Translations under genes and position numbers: made by a program
The notes under the pieces: generated by a model
Seen by the model: the letters and a program-made list of their open reading frames with translations, nothing else
Database searches by the model: none
Told to the model about the DNA's origin: nothing
In this document: positions 17,885 through 27,369 of the stretch, one piece after another
Layout of the letters: each line of letters opens with the position of its first letter
How positions within the stretch are numbered: position 1 is the stretch's first letter
Assembly (NCBI RefSeq): GCF_031987975.1
Contig: NZ_DALZYX010000002.1
Location: 62,001 to 126,000, forward strand
Source of the DNA: Pseudescherichia sp031987975
GTDB lineage: Bacteria; Pseudomonadota; Gammaproteobacteria; Enterobacterales; Enterobacteriaceae
Length of the DNA: 64,000 nt
Direction: 5' to 3'

Positions 17885-17964
17885 CCTGGCTACTTCTGAG
17901 CCGTCTGGCGCTGAGTTTACGCGCCGGACAACACATTTATTAACATGAGAACCCATACGACGCC

Positions 17965-18846
17965 ATGAGCGACGACAATTCACACAGTAGCGACCCTCTT
18001 AACAGCAGCAAAAAGGGATTCTTCTCCCTCTTACTGAGCCAGCTCTTTCACGGCGAACCAAAGAACCGTGACGAACTTCTGGCGCTTATCCGCGACTCCG
18101 GGCAAAACGAGCTGATCGATGAAGATACGCGCGACATGCTGGAAGGGGTAATGGATATTGCCGACCAGCGCGTTCGCGACATCATGATCCCTCGCTCGCA
18201 GATGATCACCCTGAAACGTAACCAGACGCTGGATGAGTGCCTCGATGTGATTATCGAGTCTGCCCACTCCCGCTTCCCGGTGATCAGCGAAGATAAAGAC
18301 CACATCGAAGGGATTTTGATGGCCAAGGATCTGCTGCCCTTTATGCGCAGCGATGCCGAAGCCTTCAGCATGGAAAAAGTGCTCCGTCCGGCGGTGGTTG
18401 TCCCGGAGAGCAAACGGGTTGACCGGATGCTGAAAGAGTTCCGCTCACAGCGCTACCATATGGCGATCGTTATTGATGAGTTTGGCGGCGTCTCGGGCCT
18501 CGTGACCATCGAAGATATTCTTGAACTTATCGTCGGCGAAATTGAAGATGAGTACGACGAAGAGGAAGATATCGATTTCCGCCAGCTTAGCCGTCACACC
18601 TGGACGGTGCGCGCCCTGGCCTCCATTGAAGACTTCAATGAGTCCTTTGGGACCCACTTCAGCGATGAAGAGGTCGATACCATCGGCGGTCTGGTAATGC
18701 AGGCCTTTGGCCACCTGCCAGCACGGGGCGAAGCTATCGATATCGATGGTTACCAGTTTAAGGTCGCCATGGCCGATAGCCGTCGTATTATTCAGGTTCA
18801 CGTAAAAATGCCAGAAGACGCAGCGCAGCCTAAACTGGACGAGTAA
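17965..18846 (+). CDS. corC: CNNM-type CBS-domain protein CorC (YbeX)
   Basis: Soluble 293-residue protein with a CBS pair (about 65-190) and a C-terminal CorC_HlyC domain (about 205-285). Historically tied to magnesium/cobalt efflux and now also to ribosome metabolism. It lies in the conserved phoL-ybeY-corC-lnt order, 80 bases after ybeY. The last codons CTGGACGAGTAA are repeated 17 bases further on, beyond the stop. Confidence 0.95.
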   Translation: MSDDNSHSSDPLNSSKKGFFSLLLSQLFHGEPKNRDELLALIRDSGQNELIDEDTRDMLEGVMDIADQRVRDIMIPRSQMITLKRNQTLDECLDVIIESAHSRFPVISEDKDHIEGILMAKDLLPFMRSDAEAFSMEKVLRPAVVVPESKRVDRMLKEFRSQRYHMAIVIDEFGGVSGLVTIEDILELIVGEIEDEYDEEEDIDFRQLSRHTWTVRALASIEDFNESFGTHFSDEEVDTIGGLVMQAFGHLPARGEAIDIDGYQFKVAMADSRRIIQVHVKMPEDAAQPKLDE

Positions 18847-18868
18847 TCCACCTGGACGAGTAATGTAA

Positions 18869-20410
18869 ATGGTATTTGCCTCACTGCTTGAGCGTCAGCG
18901 CGTACGTCTGCTGCTGGCGCTGTTATTGGGAGCCAGCGGAACGCTGGCTTTTTCTCCTTATGACTTCTGGCCAGCCGCGCTTATCTCCCTTATCGGCCTG
19001 CAGGGGCTGACGCTTAACCGCCGTCCGCTTCAGGCGGCAGCCATCGGCTATGCATGGGGATTCGGTCTCTTTGGTACTGGCATCAACTGGGTCTACGTCA
19101 GTATCGCCCAGTTTGGCGGTATGCCAGGACCGGTAAACGTCTTCCTCGTGGTGCTGCTGGCAGCCTATCTGTCGCTCTATACCGGCCTGTTCGCCGGGAT
19201 CCTCTCCCGTCTCTGGCCGCGTACCAGCGCTATCCGCGTGGCTATCGCCGCGCCGGTGGTCTGGCAGCTTACCGAGTTCCTGCGCGGCTGGGTGCTGACC
19301 GGCTTCCCGTGGTTGCAGTTTGGCTACAGCCAGATTGACGGCCCGCTGAAGGGGCTGGCGCCGGTGATGGGCGTTGAGGCGATCAACTTCCTGCTGATGG
19401 TGGTCAGCGGCCTGCTGGTGCTGGCGGCGGTTCATCGCAGCTGGCGTACCCTGGCGGTAGCGGTGGTGCTCTTTGCCCTCCCCTTCCCGCTGCGCTACAT
19501 CCAGTGGTTTACCCCAGTGACGGAGCGCACTACCCAGGTCTCTCTGGTGCAGGGCAATATTCCCCAGTCCCTGAAGTGGGAAGAGGGGCAGCTGGAGAAT
19601 ACGCTGAATATCTATCTCGATGCTACCGAGCGGGAGATGGGCAAGTCGCAGCTGATTATCTGGCCGGAGTCAGCCATTCCGGATCTGGAGATCAACCAGC
19701 AGCGCTTCTTGAGCACGATGAACGATCTGCTGCGGGCGAGGGATACGACGCTGATCACCGGCATCGTTGACGCACGTCTGAACAAACAGAACCGCTACGA
19801 CACCTATAACACCATCATTACCCTGGGCAAAGAGAGCGCGTACAGCTACAACTCCACGAATCGCTACAACAAAAACCATCTGGTGCCGTTTGGCGAGTTC
19901 GTGCCGCTGGAGTCTATTCTGCGCCCGCTAGCCCCGTTCTTCGATCTGCCGATGTCCTCGTTCAGTCGCGGTCCCTACGTGCAGCCCCAGCTGTCGGCCC
20001 ATGGGTTTGAGCTTACCCCGGCCATCTGCTACGAGATCATCCTTGGCGAGCAGGTGCGGGATAACTTCCGGCCCAATACCGACTTCCTGCTGACCATCTC
20101 TAACGATGCGTGGTTCGGTAAGTCCATCGGTCCGTGGCAGCACTTCCAGATGGCGCGGATGCGCTCCCTGGAGCTGGCGCGTCCGCTACTGCGCAGCACC
20201 AATAACGGCATTACCGCCGTGATCGGTCCGCAGGGTGAGATTCAGGCCATGCTGCCGCAGTTCACCCGTCAGGTGCTCACAACCAACGTGACGCCGACCA
20301 CCGGCCTGACGCCGTACGCCCGTACCGGCAGCTGGCCGCTGTGGATCCTTACCGCGCTGTTCGGCTTTGGCGCAGTAATTATGAGCCTGCGTCAGCGTCG
20401 CGTTAAATAA
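18869..20410 (+). CDS. lnt: Apolipoprotein N-acyltransferase
   Basis: Inner membrane enzyme adding the third acyl chain to the N-terminal Cys of lipoproteins. About six N-terminal membrane segments (1-200) precede a nitrilase-type catalytic domain with the Glu-Lys-Cys triad in IIWPESAIPD, NKNHLVPFGE and AICYEII. The 513 residues are one more than E. coli. Substrates in this window include LptE and RlpA. A REP-like element follows. Confidence 0.97.
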   Translation: MVFASLLERQRVRLLLALLLGASGTLAFSPYDFWPAALISLIGLQGLTLNRRPLQAAAIGYAWGFGLFGTGINWVYVSIAQFGGMPGPVNVFLVVLLAAYLSLYTGLFAGILSRLWPRTSAIRVAIAAPVVWQLTEFLRGWVLTGFPWLQFGYSQIDGPLKGLAPVMGVEAINFLLMVVSGLLVLAAVHRSWRTLAVAVVLFALPFPLRYIQWFTPVTERTTQVSLVQGNIPQSLKWEEGQLENTLNIYLDATEREMGKSQLIIWPESAIPDLEINQQRFLSTMNDLLRARDTTLITGIVDARLNKQNRYDTYNTIITLGKESAYSYNSTNRYNKNHLVPFGEFVPLESILRPLAPFFDLPMSSFSRGPYVQPQLSAHGFELTPAICYEIILGEQVRDNFRPNTDFLLTISNDAWFGKSIGPWQHFQMARMRSLELARPLLRSTNNGITAVIGPQGEIQAMLPQFTRQVLTTNVTPTTGLTPYARTGSWPLWILTALFGFGAVIMSLRQRRVK

Positions 20411-20420
20411 TCTTTTCTCA

Positions 20421-20452
20421 TTGCCCGGCGGCACTTCGCTTGCCGGGCCTAC
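20421..20452. repeat. REP-like palindrome
   Basis: TTGCCCGGCGGC-N8-TTGCCGGGCCTAC forms a stem with an imperfect loop and ends in the CCTAC typical of enterobacterial REP units. Confidence 0.65.
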
Positions 20453-20717
20453 TCCTTCATAACCCCTTCTGCACATCCCAACCTGGCACAGCAATTGCTT
20501 AATAATATCAGGCAGCTGCGGATCTTTGCCGATGCGCCATAACGATGCACCAGCAGTGAACACCTGAAGCACTAAAAAGGTGCAGACGGCGTTTTCTGCC
20601 TCGAAATGGTGCGGTGCGCTTCGCAAAACGAAACAATAAAGCAGCAAAATGTTTACACCAAGCCACACTAAATGTTAACAAACACGCATAACACTGCATG
20701 CTTGTGCTGCAGGATAT

Positions 20718-20737
20718 AACAACACAAACACACACAC
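20718..20737 (+). promoter_or_regulatory. GcvB small-RNA target in the gltI leader
   Basis: A 20-base run of only A and C (AACAACAC then AAACACACACAC) lies about 45 bases upstream of the gltI start. GcvB has a G/U-rich R1 region known to repress gltI by pairing with just such a C/A-rich element. The assignment rests on composition and position. Confidence 0.7.
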
Positions 20738-20781
20738 TGGGTATCAATGCGTCCCTGGCGCTGACGATGAAGGAGTTGGAT

Positions 20782-21687
20782 ATGCAATTACGTAAACTGA
20801 CCGCGGCAATGCTGTTAGTGGGAATGAGCGCCGGTCTGGCACATGCCGAAGATGCACCGGCAGCCGGCAGCACGCTCGATAAAATTGCCAAAAACGGCGT
20901 GATCGTAGTCGGCCACCGTGAGTCTTCCGTCCCGTTCTCTTACTATGACAACCAGCAGAAAGTTGTCGGCTACTCACAGGACTACTCCAACGCGATCGTT
21001 GAAGCCGTTAAAAAACAGCTGAACAAACCCGATCTGCAGGTCAAACTGATCCCGATCACCTCACAGAACCGTATCCCGCTGCTGCAGAACGGCACCTTTG
21101 ATTTCGAGTGTGGCTCCACCACCAACAACCTGGAGCGCCAGAAGCAGGCCGCTTTCTCTAACACTATCTTCGTCGTCGGCACCCGCCTGCTGGCGAAAAA
21201 AGGCGGCGACATTAAGGACTTCCCGGACCTGAAAGGCAAAGCGGTGGTGGTCACCTCCGGTACCACCTCTGAGGTGCTGCTGCACAAGCTGAACGACGAG
21301 CAGAAGATGGATATGCGCATCATCAGCGCGAAAGATCACGGTGACTCCTTCCGTACCCTGGAGAGCGGTCGTGCGGTGGCCTTTATGATGGATGACGCCC
21401 TGCTGGCTGGCGAACGTGCGAAAGCGAAGAAGCCGGACAACTGGGAGATCGTTGGCAAGCCGCAGTCTGAAGAAGCCTACGGCTGTATGCTGCGTAAAGA
21501 CGATCCGCAGTTCAAAAAGCTGATGGATGACACCATCGCCCAGGCGCAGACCTCCGGCGAAGCGGCGAAGTGGTTTGATAAGTGGTTCAAGAACCCAATT
21601 CCGCCGAAAAACCTGAACATGAACTTCGAGCTTTCTGACGAGATGCAGGCTCTGTTCAAAACGCCGAACGATAAAGCACTTAACTAA
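20782..21687 (+). CDS. gltI: Glutamate/aspartate ABC transporter periplasmic binding protein
   Basis: High-affinity solute-binding protein for glutamate and aspartate. The start is ATG 20782, behind AAGGAG, giving a Sec signal peptide MQLRKLTAAMLLVGMSAG ending at AHA-ED. The mature SBP_bac_3 fold begins at GSTLDKIAKNGVIVVGH. It has 301 residues, against 302 in E. coli. First gene of gltIJKL; the strong terminator before gltJ keeps gltI more abundant than the membrane components. Confidence 0.96.
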   Translation: MQLRKLTAAMLLVGMSAGLAHAEDAPAAGSTLDKIAKNGVIVVGHRESSVPFSYYDNQQKVVGYSQDYSNAIVEAVKKQLNKPDLQVKLIPITSQNRIPLLQNGTFDFECGSTTNNLERQKQAAFSNTIFVVGTRLLAKKGGDIKDFPDLKGKAVVVTSGTTSEVLLHKLNDEQKMDMRIISAKDHGDSFRTLESGRAVAFMMDDALLAGERAKAKKPDNWEIVGKPQSEEAYGCMLRKDDPQFKKLMDDTIAQAQTSGEAAKWFDKWFKNPIPPKNLNMNFELSDEMQALFKTPNDKALN

Positions 21688-21689
21688 CT

Positions 21690-21846
21690 AGAAACACAGG
21701 GCGACTTTCGCCCTCTCGATTGACGGGAAGCACGGACAGACTAGACGCTGGAGGGTCGTTCCCCCATCTGGCGCGACGCTTACGCATAAAAAGGTGCGTA
21801 AAGCTTCTCACCAATCTTCGAGGGTAGCGCTGCTACCCTTTTTTTT
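21690..21846 (+). ncRNA. sroC: SroC small RNA
   Basis: The gltI-gltJ spacer matches the place and features of SroC, a 3'-derived RNA processed by RNase E from gltIJKL mRNA that sponges the regulator GcvB. It ends in the hairpin AGGGTAGC-GCT-GCTACCCT plus eight T. The 5' boundary is approximate, because processing near the gltI stop cannot be read from sequence. Confidence 0.75.
21821..21846 (+). terminator. Terminator-attenuator between gltI and gltJ (3' end of SroC)
   Basis: AGGGTAGC-GCT-GCTACCCT is a perfect eight-base-pair stem followed by T8. Read-through is needed to express gltJKL, so it sets the ratio of binding protein to permease. Confidence 0.9.
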
Positions 21847-21859
21847 CTGAGGTACATGT

Positions 21860-22600
21860 ATGTCAATAGACTGGAACTGGGGTATTTTTCTGCAACAGGC
21901 CCCGTTCGGCAACACCACCTATTTAGGCTGGCTGTGGAGCGGTTTTCAGGTCACGGTCGCGCTGTCAATCACCGCCTGGATCATCGCATTTCTGGTCGGC
22001 TCGCTGTTTGGTATTCTCCGCACCGTGCCCAACCGTTTCCTGTCCGGGATCGGGACTATTTACGTTGAGCTGTTCCGTAACGTTCCGCTGATCGTGCAGT
22101 TCTTTACCTGGTATTTAGTTGTGCCAGAGCTGCTGCCGGAAGATCTCGGCATGTGGTTTAAAGCAGAGCTTGACCCCAATATTCAGTTCTTCCTCTCGTC
22201 GATGATCTGTCTGGGTCTGTTTACCGCAGCGCGCGTCTGTGAGCAGGTGCGAGCGGCCATTCAGTCGCTGCCACGCGGGCAAAAGAACGCGGGCCTGGCG
22301 ATGGGGCTAACGCTGCCGCAGACCTACCGCTACGTGCTGCTGCCTAACGCCTATCGCGTGATTGTGCCGCCGATGACCTCTGAGATGATGAACCTGGTGA
22401 AAAACTCAGCCATCGCCTCAACCATCGGGCTGGTGGATATGGCCGCGCAGGCGGGCAAGCTGCTGGACTACTCCGCCCACGCCTGGGAATCCTTTACTGC
22501 GATCACCCTCGCCTACGTGCTGATTAACGCCTTCATTATGCTGGTAATGAATCTGGTGGAACGCAAAGTTCGCCTGCCAGGCAATATGGGGAGCAAATAA
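21860..22600 (+). CDS. gltJ: Glutamate/aspartate ABC transporter permease GltJ
   Basis: Inner membrane permease of the HisMQ family, 246 residues, five or so membrane segments. The EAA-type loop RGQKNAGLAMGLTLPQTYRYVLLP (shown in part) lies near residue 138. ATG 21860 lies behind CTGAGGTAC, just after the SroC terminator. Pairs with GltK. Confidence 0.95.
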   Translation: MSIDWNWGIFLQQAPFGNTTYLGWLWSGFQVTVALSITAWIIAFLVGSLFGILRTVPNRFLSGIGTIYVELFRNVPLIVQFFTWYLVVPELLPEDLGMWFKAELDPNIQFFLSSMICLGLFTAARVCEQVRAAIQSLPRGQKNAGLAMGLTLPQTYRYVLLPNAYRVIVPPMTSEMMNLVKNSAIASTIGLVDMAAQAGKLLDYSAHAWESFTAITLAYVLINAFIMLVMNLVERKVRLPGNMGSK

Positions 22601-22602
22601 CG

Positions 22603-23277
22603 ATGTATGAATTTGACTGGAGTTCCATTCTCCCGGCGATGCCCTACCTGCTGGACGGGCTGGTCATCACGCTGAAAATTACCATTACTGCGGTGCTGGT
22701 CGGCATCATCTGGGGCACCATTCTGGCGGTGCTGCGCCTGTCGAGCTTTAAGCCGTTCGCCTGGTTTGCCACCGCCTACGTCAACGTGTTCCGCTCTATC
22801 CCGCTGGTAATGGTGCTGCTGTGGTTCTACCTGATTGTGCCGGGGCTGCTGCAAAACGTGCTCGGCCTGTCGCCGACCACCGATATCCGCCTGATCTCAG
22901 CGATGGTGGCTTTCTCGATGTTTGAAGCCGCCTACTACTCCGAGATTATCCGCGCCGGTATCCAGAGCATCTCGCGTGGGCAGTCGAGTGCGGCGCTGGC
23001 TCTCGGAATGACCCACTGGCAGTCGATGAAGCTTATCATCCTGCCGCAGGCCTTCCGGGCGATGGTGCCGCTGCTGCTCACCCAGGGGATCGTTCTGTTC
23101 CAGGATACCTCGCTGGTGTACGTGCTTAGCCTCGCTGACTTCTTCCGTACCGCCTCCACCATCGGTGAGCGTGATGGTACTCAGGTGGAGATGATCCTCT
23201 TTGCCGGCGTGGTCTATTTTGCAATTAGTCTCAGTGCTTCACTGTTGGTCAGCTATCTGAAGAAAAGGACAGTTTAA
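22603..23277 (+). CDS. gltK: Glutamate/aspartate ABC transporter permease GltK
   Basis: Second HisMQ-type permease of the system, 224 residues. Its cytoplasmic coupling loop is SRGQSSAALALGMTHWQSMK near residue 125. It starts two bases after the gltJ stop, and its stop overlaps the gltL start, indicating tight translational coupling. Confidence 0.95.
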   Translation: MYEFDWSSILPAMPYLLDGLVITLKITITAVLVGIIWGTILAVLRLSSFKPFAWFATAYVNVFRSIPLVMVLLWFYLIVPGLLQNVLGLSPTTDIRLISAMVAFSMFEAAYYSEIIRAGIQSISRGQSSAALALGMTHWQSMKLIILPQAFRAMVPLLLTQGIVLFQDTSLVYVLSLADFFRTASTIGERDGTQVEMILFAGVVYFAISLSASLLVSYLKKRTV

Positions 23278-24002
23278 TGATTTCCCTGAAAAACGTTTCA
23301 AAATGGTATGGTCACTTTCAGGTGCTGACCGACTGCTCCACGGAAGTAAAAAAAGGTGAAGTGGTGGTGGTCTGCGGGCCGTCCGGCTCCGGTAAGTCCA
23401 CGCTGATTAAAACCGTCAACGGCCTCGAGCCGGTGCAGCAGGGTGACATTATCGTCAACGGCACCAAGGTGACCGATAAGAAAACCAACCTTGCCGAGCT
23501 ACGTTCCCACGTCGGCATGGTGTTTCAGCACTTTGAGCTGTTTCCGCACCTGTCGATTATCGAAAACCTGACCCTGGCGCAGGTAAAGGTGCTGAAGCGC
23601 AACAAGGCGGCGGCGCGGGAGAAAGGTCTCAAGCTGCTGGAGCGAGTAGGTCTTACCGCCCACGCCGATAAGTTCCCGGCCCAGCTTTCGGGCGGACAGC
23701 AGCAGCGTGTGGCGATTGCCCGCGCTCTGTGTATGGATCCGGTGGCGATGCTGTTTGACGAACCGACCTCTGCACTCGATCCCGAGATGATCAATGAGGT
23801 GCTGGACGTGATGGTAGAGCTGGCGCAGGAGGGGATGACCATGATGGTAGTCACCCACGAGATGGGCTTTGCGCGCAAAGTAGCGACAAGGGTGATCTTT
23901 ATGGACGAAGGCAAGATCGTCGAGGATTCCGCCAAAGAGGATTTCTTCGCCAATCCGAAATCCGAACGCGCGAAAGACTTCCTCGCGAAGATCCTGCACT
24001 AA
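23277..24002 (+). CDS. gltL: Glutamate/aspartate ABC transporter ATPase GltL
   Basis: 241-residue ATPase driving GltJK. Walker A is GPSGSGKST near residue 36, signature LSGGQQQRVAIARAL near 136, Walker B AMLFDEPTSALDP near 157 and the switch His in VTHEMGFA. The A of the gltK TAA stop is the A of the gltL ATG. In K-12 rihA, hscC and other genes follow; here ybeL comes next, convergent. Confidence 0.97.
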   Translation: MISLKNVSKWYGHFQVLTDCSTEVKKGEVVVVCGPSGSGKSTLIKTVNGLEPVQQGDIIVNGTKVTDKKTNLAELRSHVGMVFQHFELFPHLSIIENLTLAQVKVLKRNKAAAREKGLKLLERVGLTAHADKFPAQLSGGQQQRVAIARALCMDPVAMLFDEPTSALDPEMINEVLDVMVELAQEGMTMMVVTHEMGFARKVATRVIFMDEGKIVEDSAKEDFFANPKSERAKDFLAKILH

Positions 24003-24011
24003 TTGGGGTAA

Positions 24012-24043
24012 TTGCCGGGCGACACTGGGTTTGCCCGGCCTAC
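24012..24043. repeat. REP-like palindrome between gltL and ybeL
   Basis: TTGCCGGGCGACA-CTGGGTT-TGCCCGGCCTAC resembles the element at 20421 and lies in the convergent spacer. Confidence 0.65.
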
Positions 24044-24053
24044 CCACTCTCCA

Positions 24054-24536
24054 TTATGGCTCAAATGGCCGACGCTGGAACTGGTCATGGCCGCACTTCG
24101 GGCAGAGCGGCAGCGCATCCGGGGTGTAGACCGCCAGGTGATAGTGGCACTTCTCACACACCAGGTTGCCTAGCCCCACCACTTCACCGCTATGGTAGAC
24201 CCCGTGGTGGTTCAGATCCTGAAACACCTCGCGCCACTCCAGCTGGGTTTTATCGGTAATGTCCGCCAGCTCCTGCCACAGGCTCTCTTTAATCACCCGC
24301 ATAAATACGCTGTCGGTGACCTCGCCCTGGCTCTCGTTGTAGCTGCGGGCAAACTCTTCGAGATCGCGACGCAGGGCGCGCGTCAGCTCTTCGACCTCCG
24401 TTGGCGTTAACTCGCCCGTCTGGGTCACACGCAGTCGCGCCTGCTCCACCAGCGCATCGATATCCCGATCGCCACTGCGCAAGCGCTCGGTCAGCGTCGC
24501 AACCTGTTCACGATAATATTGAGCAACCTTGTTCAT
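24054..24536 (-). CDS. ybeL: Zinc-ribbon protein YbeL (DUF1451)
   Basis: 160-residue cytosolic protein with a charged, helical N-terminal half and a C-terminal zinc ribbon (CEKC about 126-129, CPKC about 146-149). Nearly identical to E. coli YbeL; function unknown. ATG 24536 follows GGAGGCGAAAGG. Divergent from leuS. Confidence 0.93.
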   Translation of the reverse strand: MNKVAQYYREQVATLTERLRSGDRDIDALVEQARLRVTQTGELTPTEVEELTRALRRDLEEFARSYNESQGEVTDSVFMRVIKESLWQELADITDKTQLEWREVFQDLNHHGVYHSGEVVGLGNLVCEKCHYHLAVYTPDALPLCPKCGHDQFQRRPFEP

Positions 24537-24772
24537 CCTTTCGCCTCCGGGCTGGGTAACGTCTTCTAATAATAGACCTTATTTTCCCACCGCTTTGCTA
24601 CCCGCGACACAGGCTGTGTAAATTCGTGCAATGATGCCTGTCGGCCCTTTTCACCGCCGTCAGCGCGAAAGGCTGTTTTGAGACTGGCGTTTGGGCTATG
24701 CTATGCGGATCTTACACACCACATCTTAATGCTACGCTTGTAGCTGTATTGAAAACAGGACCACTGGCTGCC

Positions 24773-27355
24773 ATGCAAGAGCAATACCGCCCGGAAGAGA
24801 TAGAATCCAAAGTCCAGCTTCACTGGGAAGAGAAGCGCACATTTGAAGTTACCGAAGATGAGAGCAAAGAGAAGTACTACTGCCTCTCTATGCTTCCCTA
24901 TCCTTCTGGCCGGCTACACATGGGCCACGTGCGTAACTACACTATCGGCGATGTGATCTCCCGCTATCAGCGTATGCTGGGCAAAAACGTGCTGCAGCCT
25001 ATCGGCTGGGATGCGTTCGGCCTGCCTGCGGAAGGTGCGGCGGTGAAGAACAATACCGCGCCTGCCCCGTGGACCTACGACAATATCAACTACATGAAAA
25101 ACCAGCTCAAAATGCTGGGTTTTGGCTACGACTGGAGCCGCGAGCTGGCAACCTGCACCCCGGAATACTACCGCTGGGAGCAGAAGTTCTTTACCGAGCT
25201 GTATAAAAAAGGCCTGGTCTATAAGAAGACCTCGGCGGTGAACTGGTGCCCGAATGACCAGACCGTGCTGGCTAACGAGCAGGTGATCGACGGCTGCTGC
25301 TGGCGCTGCGACACCAAGGTTGAGCGTAAAGAGATCCCGCAGTGGTTTATCAAAATCACCGCCTACGCTGACGAGCTGCTGAACGATCTGGATCATATGG
25401 ATCAGTGGCCGGACACCGTTAAAACCATGCAGCGCAACTGGATCGGCCGCTCTGAAGGCGTTGAGATCACCTTCGACGTCGAGAACAGCGACGACAAGCT
25501 GACCGTCTACACCACCCGTCCTGACACCTTTATGGGCGTCACCTACCTGGCGGTTGCCGCGGGCCACCCGCTGAGCACTCAGGCGGCAGCCTATAACCCG
25601 GCGCTGGGCGACTTTATCGCCGAATGCCGCAATACCAAGGTTGCCGAAGCAGACATGGCGACCATGGAGAAGAAAGGCGTCGATACCGGCGTACGTGCTA
25701 TTCACCCGCTGACCGGCGAAGCGATTCCGGTCTGGGCAGCGAACTTTGTGCTGATGGAGTACGGCACCGGCGCAGTGATGGCCGTCCCGGGCCACGACCA
25801 GCGCGACTACGAGTTTGCGACTAAATATGGCTTAGATATCAAGCCGGTTATCCTCGCGGCCGACGGCACCGAGCCGGACCTTAGCGCCCAGGCGCTGACG
25901 GAAAAAGGCGTGCTGTTTAACTCTGGTGAGTTTGACGGCCTGAACTTTGAGGCGGCGTTTAACGCCATTGCCGACAAGCTGGCCGCTAACGGCGTCGGTG
26001 AGCGTAAGGTTAACTACCGCCTGCGCGACTGGGGCGTCTCCCGCCAGCGCTACTGGGGTGCACCCATCCCGATGGTGACCCTGGAAGACGGCACCGTGCT
26101 GCCAACTCCGGAAGACCAGCTGCCGGTTATTCTGCCGGAAGACGTGGTGATGGATGGTATTACCAGCCCGATCAAAGCCGATCCCGAGTGGGCAAAAACC
26201 ACCGTCAACGGCCAGCCAGCGCTGCGTGAAACCGACACCTTTGACACCTTTATGGAGTCCTCCTGGTACTATGCGCGCTATACCTGCCCGCAGTACAACG
26301 AGGGCATGCTGGATCCGAACGCCGCCAACTACTGGCTGCCGGTTGATATCTATATCGGCGGGATCGAACACGCCATCATGCACCTGCTCTACTTCCGCTT
26401 CTTCCACAAGCTGATGCGCGACGCGGGCATGGTGAACTCTGACGAGCCAGCCAGGCAGCTGCTCTGCCAGGGCATGGTGCTGGCAGACGCCTTCTACTAC
26501 GTGGGCGTAAACGGCGAGCGTAACTGGGTCTCCCCGAAAGAGGCGATCGTCGAGCGTGATGAAAAAGGCCGCATCGTGAAAGCGCAAGACGCGGCGGGTC
26601 ATGAGCTGGTCTATACCGGCATGAGCAAGATGTCCAAGTCGAAAAACAACGGCATCGATCCGCAGGAGATGGTAGAGCGCTACGGCGCGGATACCGTGCG
26701 TCTGTTTATGATGTTCGCCTCGCCGGCGGATATGACCCTCGAGTGGCAGGAGTCCGGCGTTGAAGGGGCAAACCGCTTCCTGAAGCGCGTCTGGAAACTG
26801 GTCTACGAGCACACCTCCCAGGGCGATGCTCCGGCGCTGGACGTTGCCGCGCTGAGCGAAGATCAGCAGGCGCTGCGCCGTGACGTGCATAAAACCATTG
26901 CCAAAGTAACCGATGATATCGGTCGTCGTCAGACCTTCAACACCGCCATTGCGGCGATCATGGAGCTGATGAACAAGCTGGCGAAAGCGCCGCTGGAAGG
27001 CGAGCAGGATCGCGCCCTGATGCAGGAAGCGCTGCTGGCGGTAGTGCGTATGCTGAACCCGTTCACCCCGCATGCCTGCTTTACACTCTGGCAGGAGCTG
27101 AAAGGGGAAGGCGATATTGACAACGCACCGTGGCCGGTGGCTGATGAGCAGGCGATGGTGGAGAACACCACCCTGGTTGTTGTGCAGGTGAACGGTAAGG
27201 TACGTGGTAAAATCACCGTGCCGGTAGACGCCAGCGAAGAGCAGGTGCGCGAGCGTGCCGGCCAGGAGCCTCTGGTGGCAAAATATCTTGATGGCGTTAC
27301 CGTGCGTAAAGTGATTTACGTTGCAGGTAAACTGCTTAATCTGGTCGTTGGCTAA
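24773..27355 (+). CDS. leuS: Leucine--tRNA ligase
   Basis: Class I synthetase charging tRNA-Leu. It has 860 residues, equal to E. coli, when started at ATG 24773; the frame continues upstream to 24698, but those residues are not part of LeuRS. HIGH-type motif PYPSGRLHMGH near residue 42, the CP1 editing domain about 225-415 with its Thr-rich TVYTTRPDTFMG segment, and KMSKS near residue 619. First gene of leuS-lptE-holA-nadD-cobC, with 14 bases to lptE. Confidence 0.98.
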   Translation: MQEQYRPEEIESKVQLHWEEKRTFEVTEDESKEKYYCLSMLPYPSGRLHMGHVRNYTIGDVISRYQRMLGKNVLQPIGWDAFGLPAEGAAVKNNTAPAPWTYDNINYMKNQLKMLGFGYDWSRELATCTPEYYRWEQKFFTELYKKGLVYKKTSAVNWCPNDQTVLANEQVIDGCCWRCDTKVERKEIPQWFIKITAYADELLNDLDHMDQWPDTVKTMQRNWIGRSEGVEITFDVENSDDKLTVYTTRPDTFMGVTYLAVAAGHPLSTQAAAYNPALGDFIAECRNTKVAEADMATMEKKGVDTGVRAIHPLTGEAIPVWAANFVLMEYGTGAVMAVPGHDQRDYEFATKYGLDIKPVILAADGTEPDLSAQALTEKGVLFNSGEFDGLNFEAAFNAIADKLAANGVGERKVNYRLRDWGVSRQRYWGAPIPMVTLEDGTVLPTPEDQLPVILPEDVVMDGITSPIKADPEWAKTTVNGQPALRETDTFDTFMESSWYYARYTCPQYNEGMLDPNAANYWLPVDIYIGGIEHAIMHLLYFRFFHKLMRDAGMVNSDEPARQLLCQGMVLADAFYYVGVNGERNWVSPKEAIVERDEKGRIVKAQDAAGHELVYTGMSKMSKSKNNGIDPQEMVERYGADTVRLFMMFASPADMTLEWQESGVEGANRFLKRVWKLVYEHTSQGDAPALDVAALSEDQQALRRDVHKTIAKVTDDIGRRQTFNTAIAAIMELMNKLAKAPLEGEQDRALMQEALLAVVRMLNPFTPHACFTLWQELKGEGDIDNAPWPVADEQAMVENTTLVVVQVNGKVRGKITVPVDASEEQVRERAGQEPLVAKYLDGVTVRKVIYVAGKLLNLVVG

Positions 27356-27369
27356 GCGCGGGAGGAAGC

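Larger units (their letters stand above)
20411..20781. other. lnt-gltI intergenic region
   Basis: 371 bases without a protein gene. It holds a REP-like palindrome at 20421, then about 250 bases with the presumed gltI promoter, and the C/A-rich GcvB target in the gltI leader. An open frame reaches back from gltI to 20698, but its N-terminal residues do not resemble a signal peptide and the RBS sits at 20770. Confidence 0.6.
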
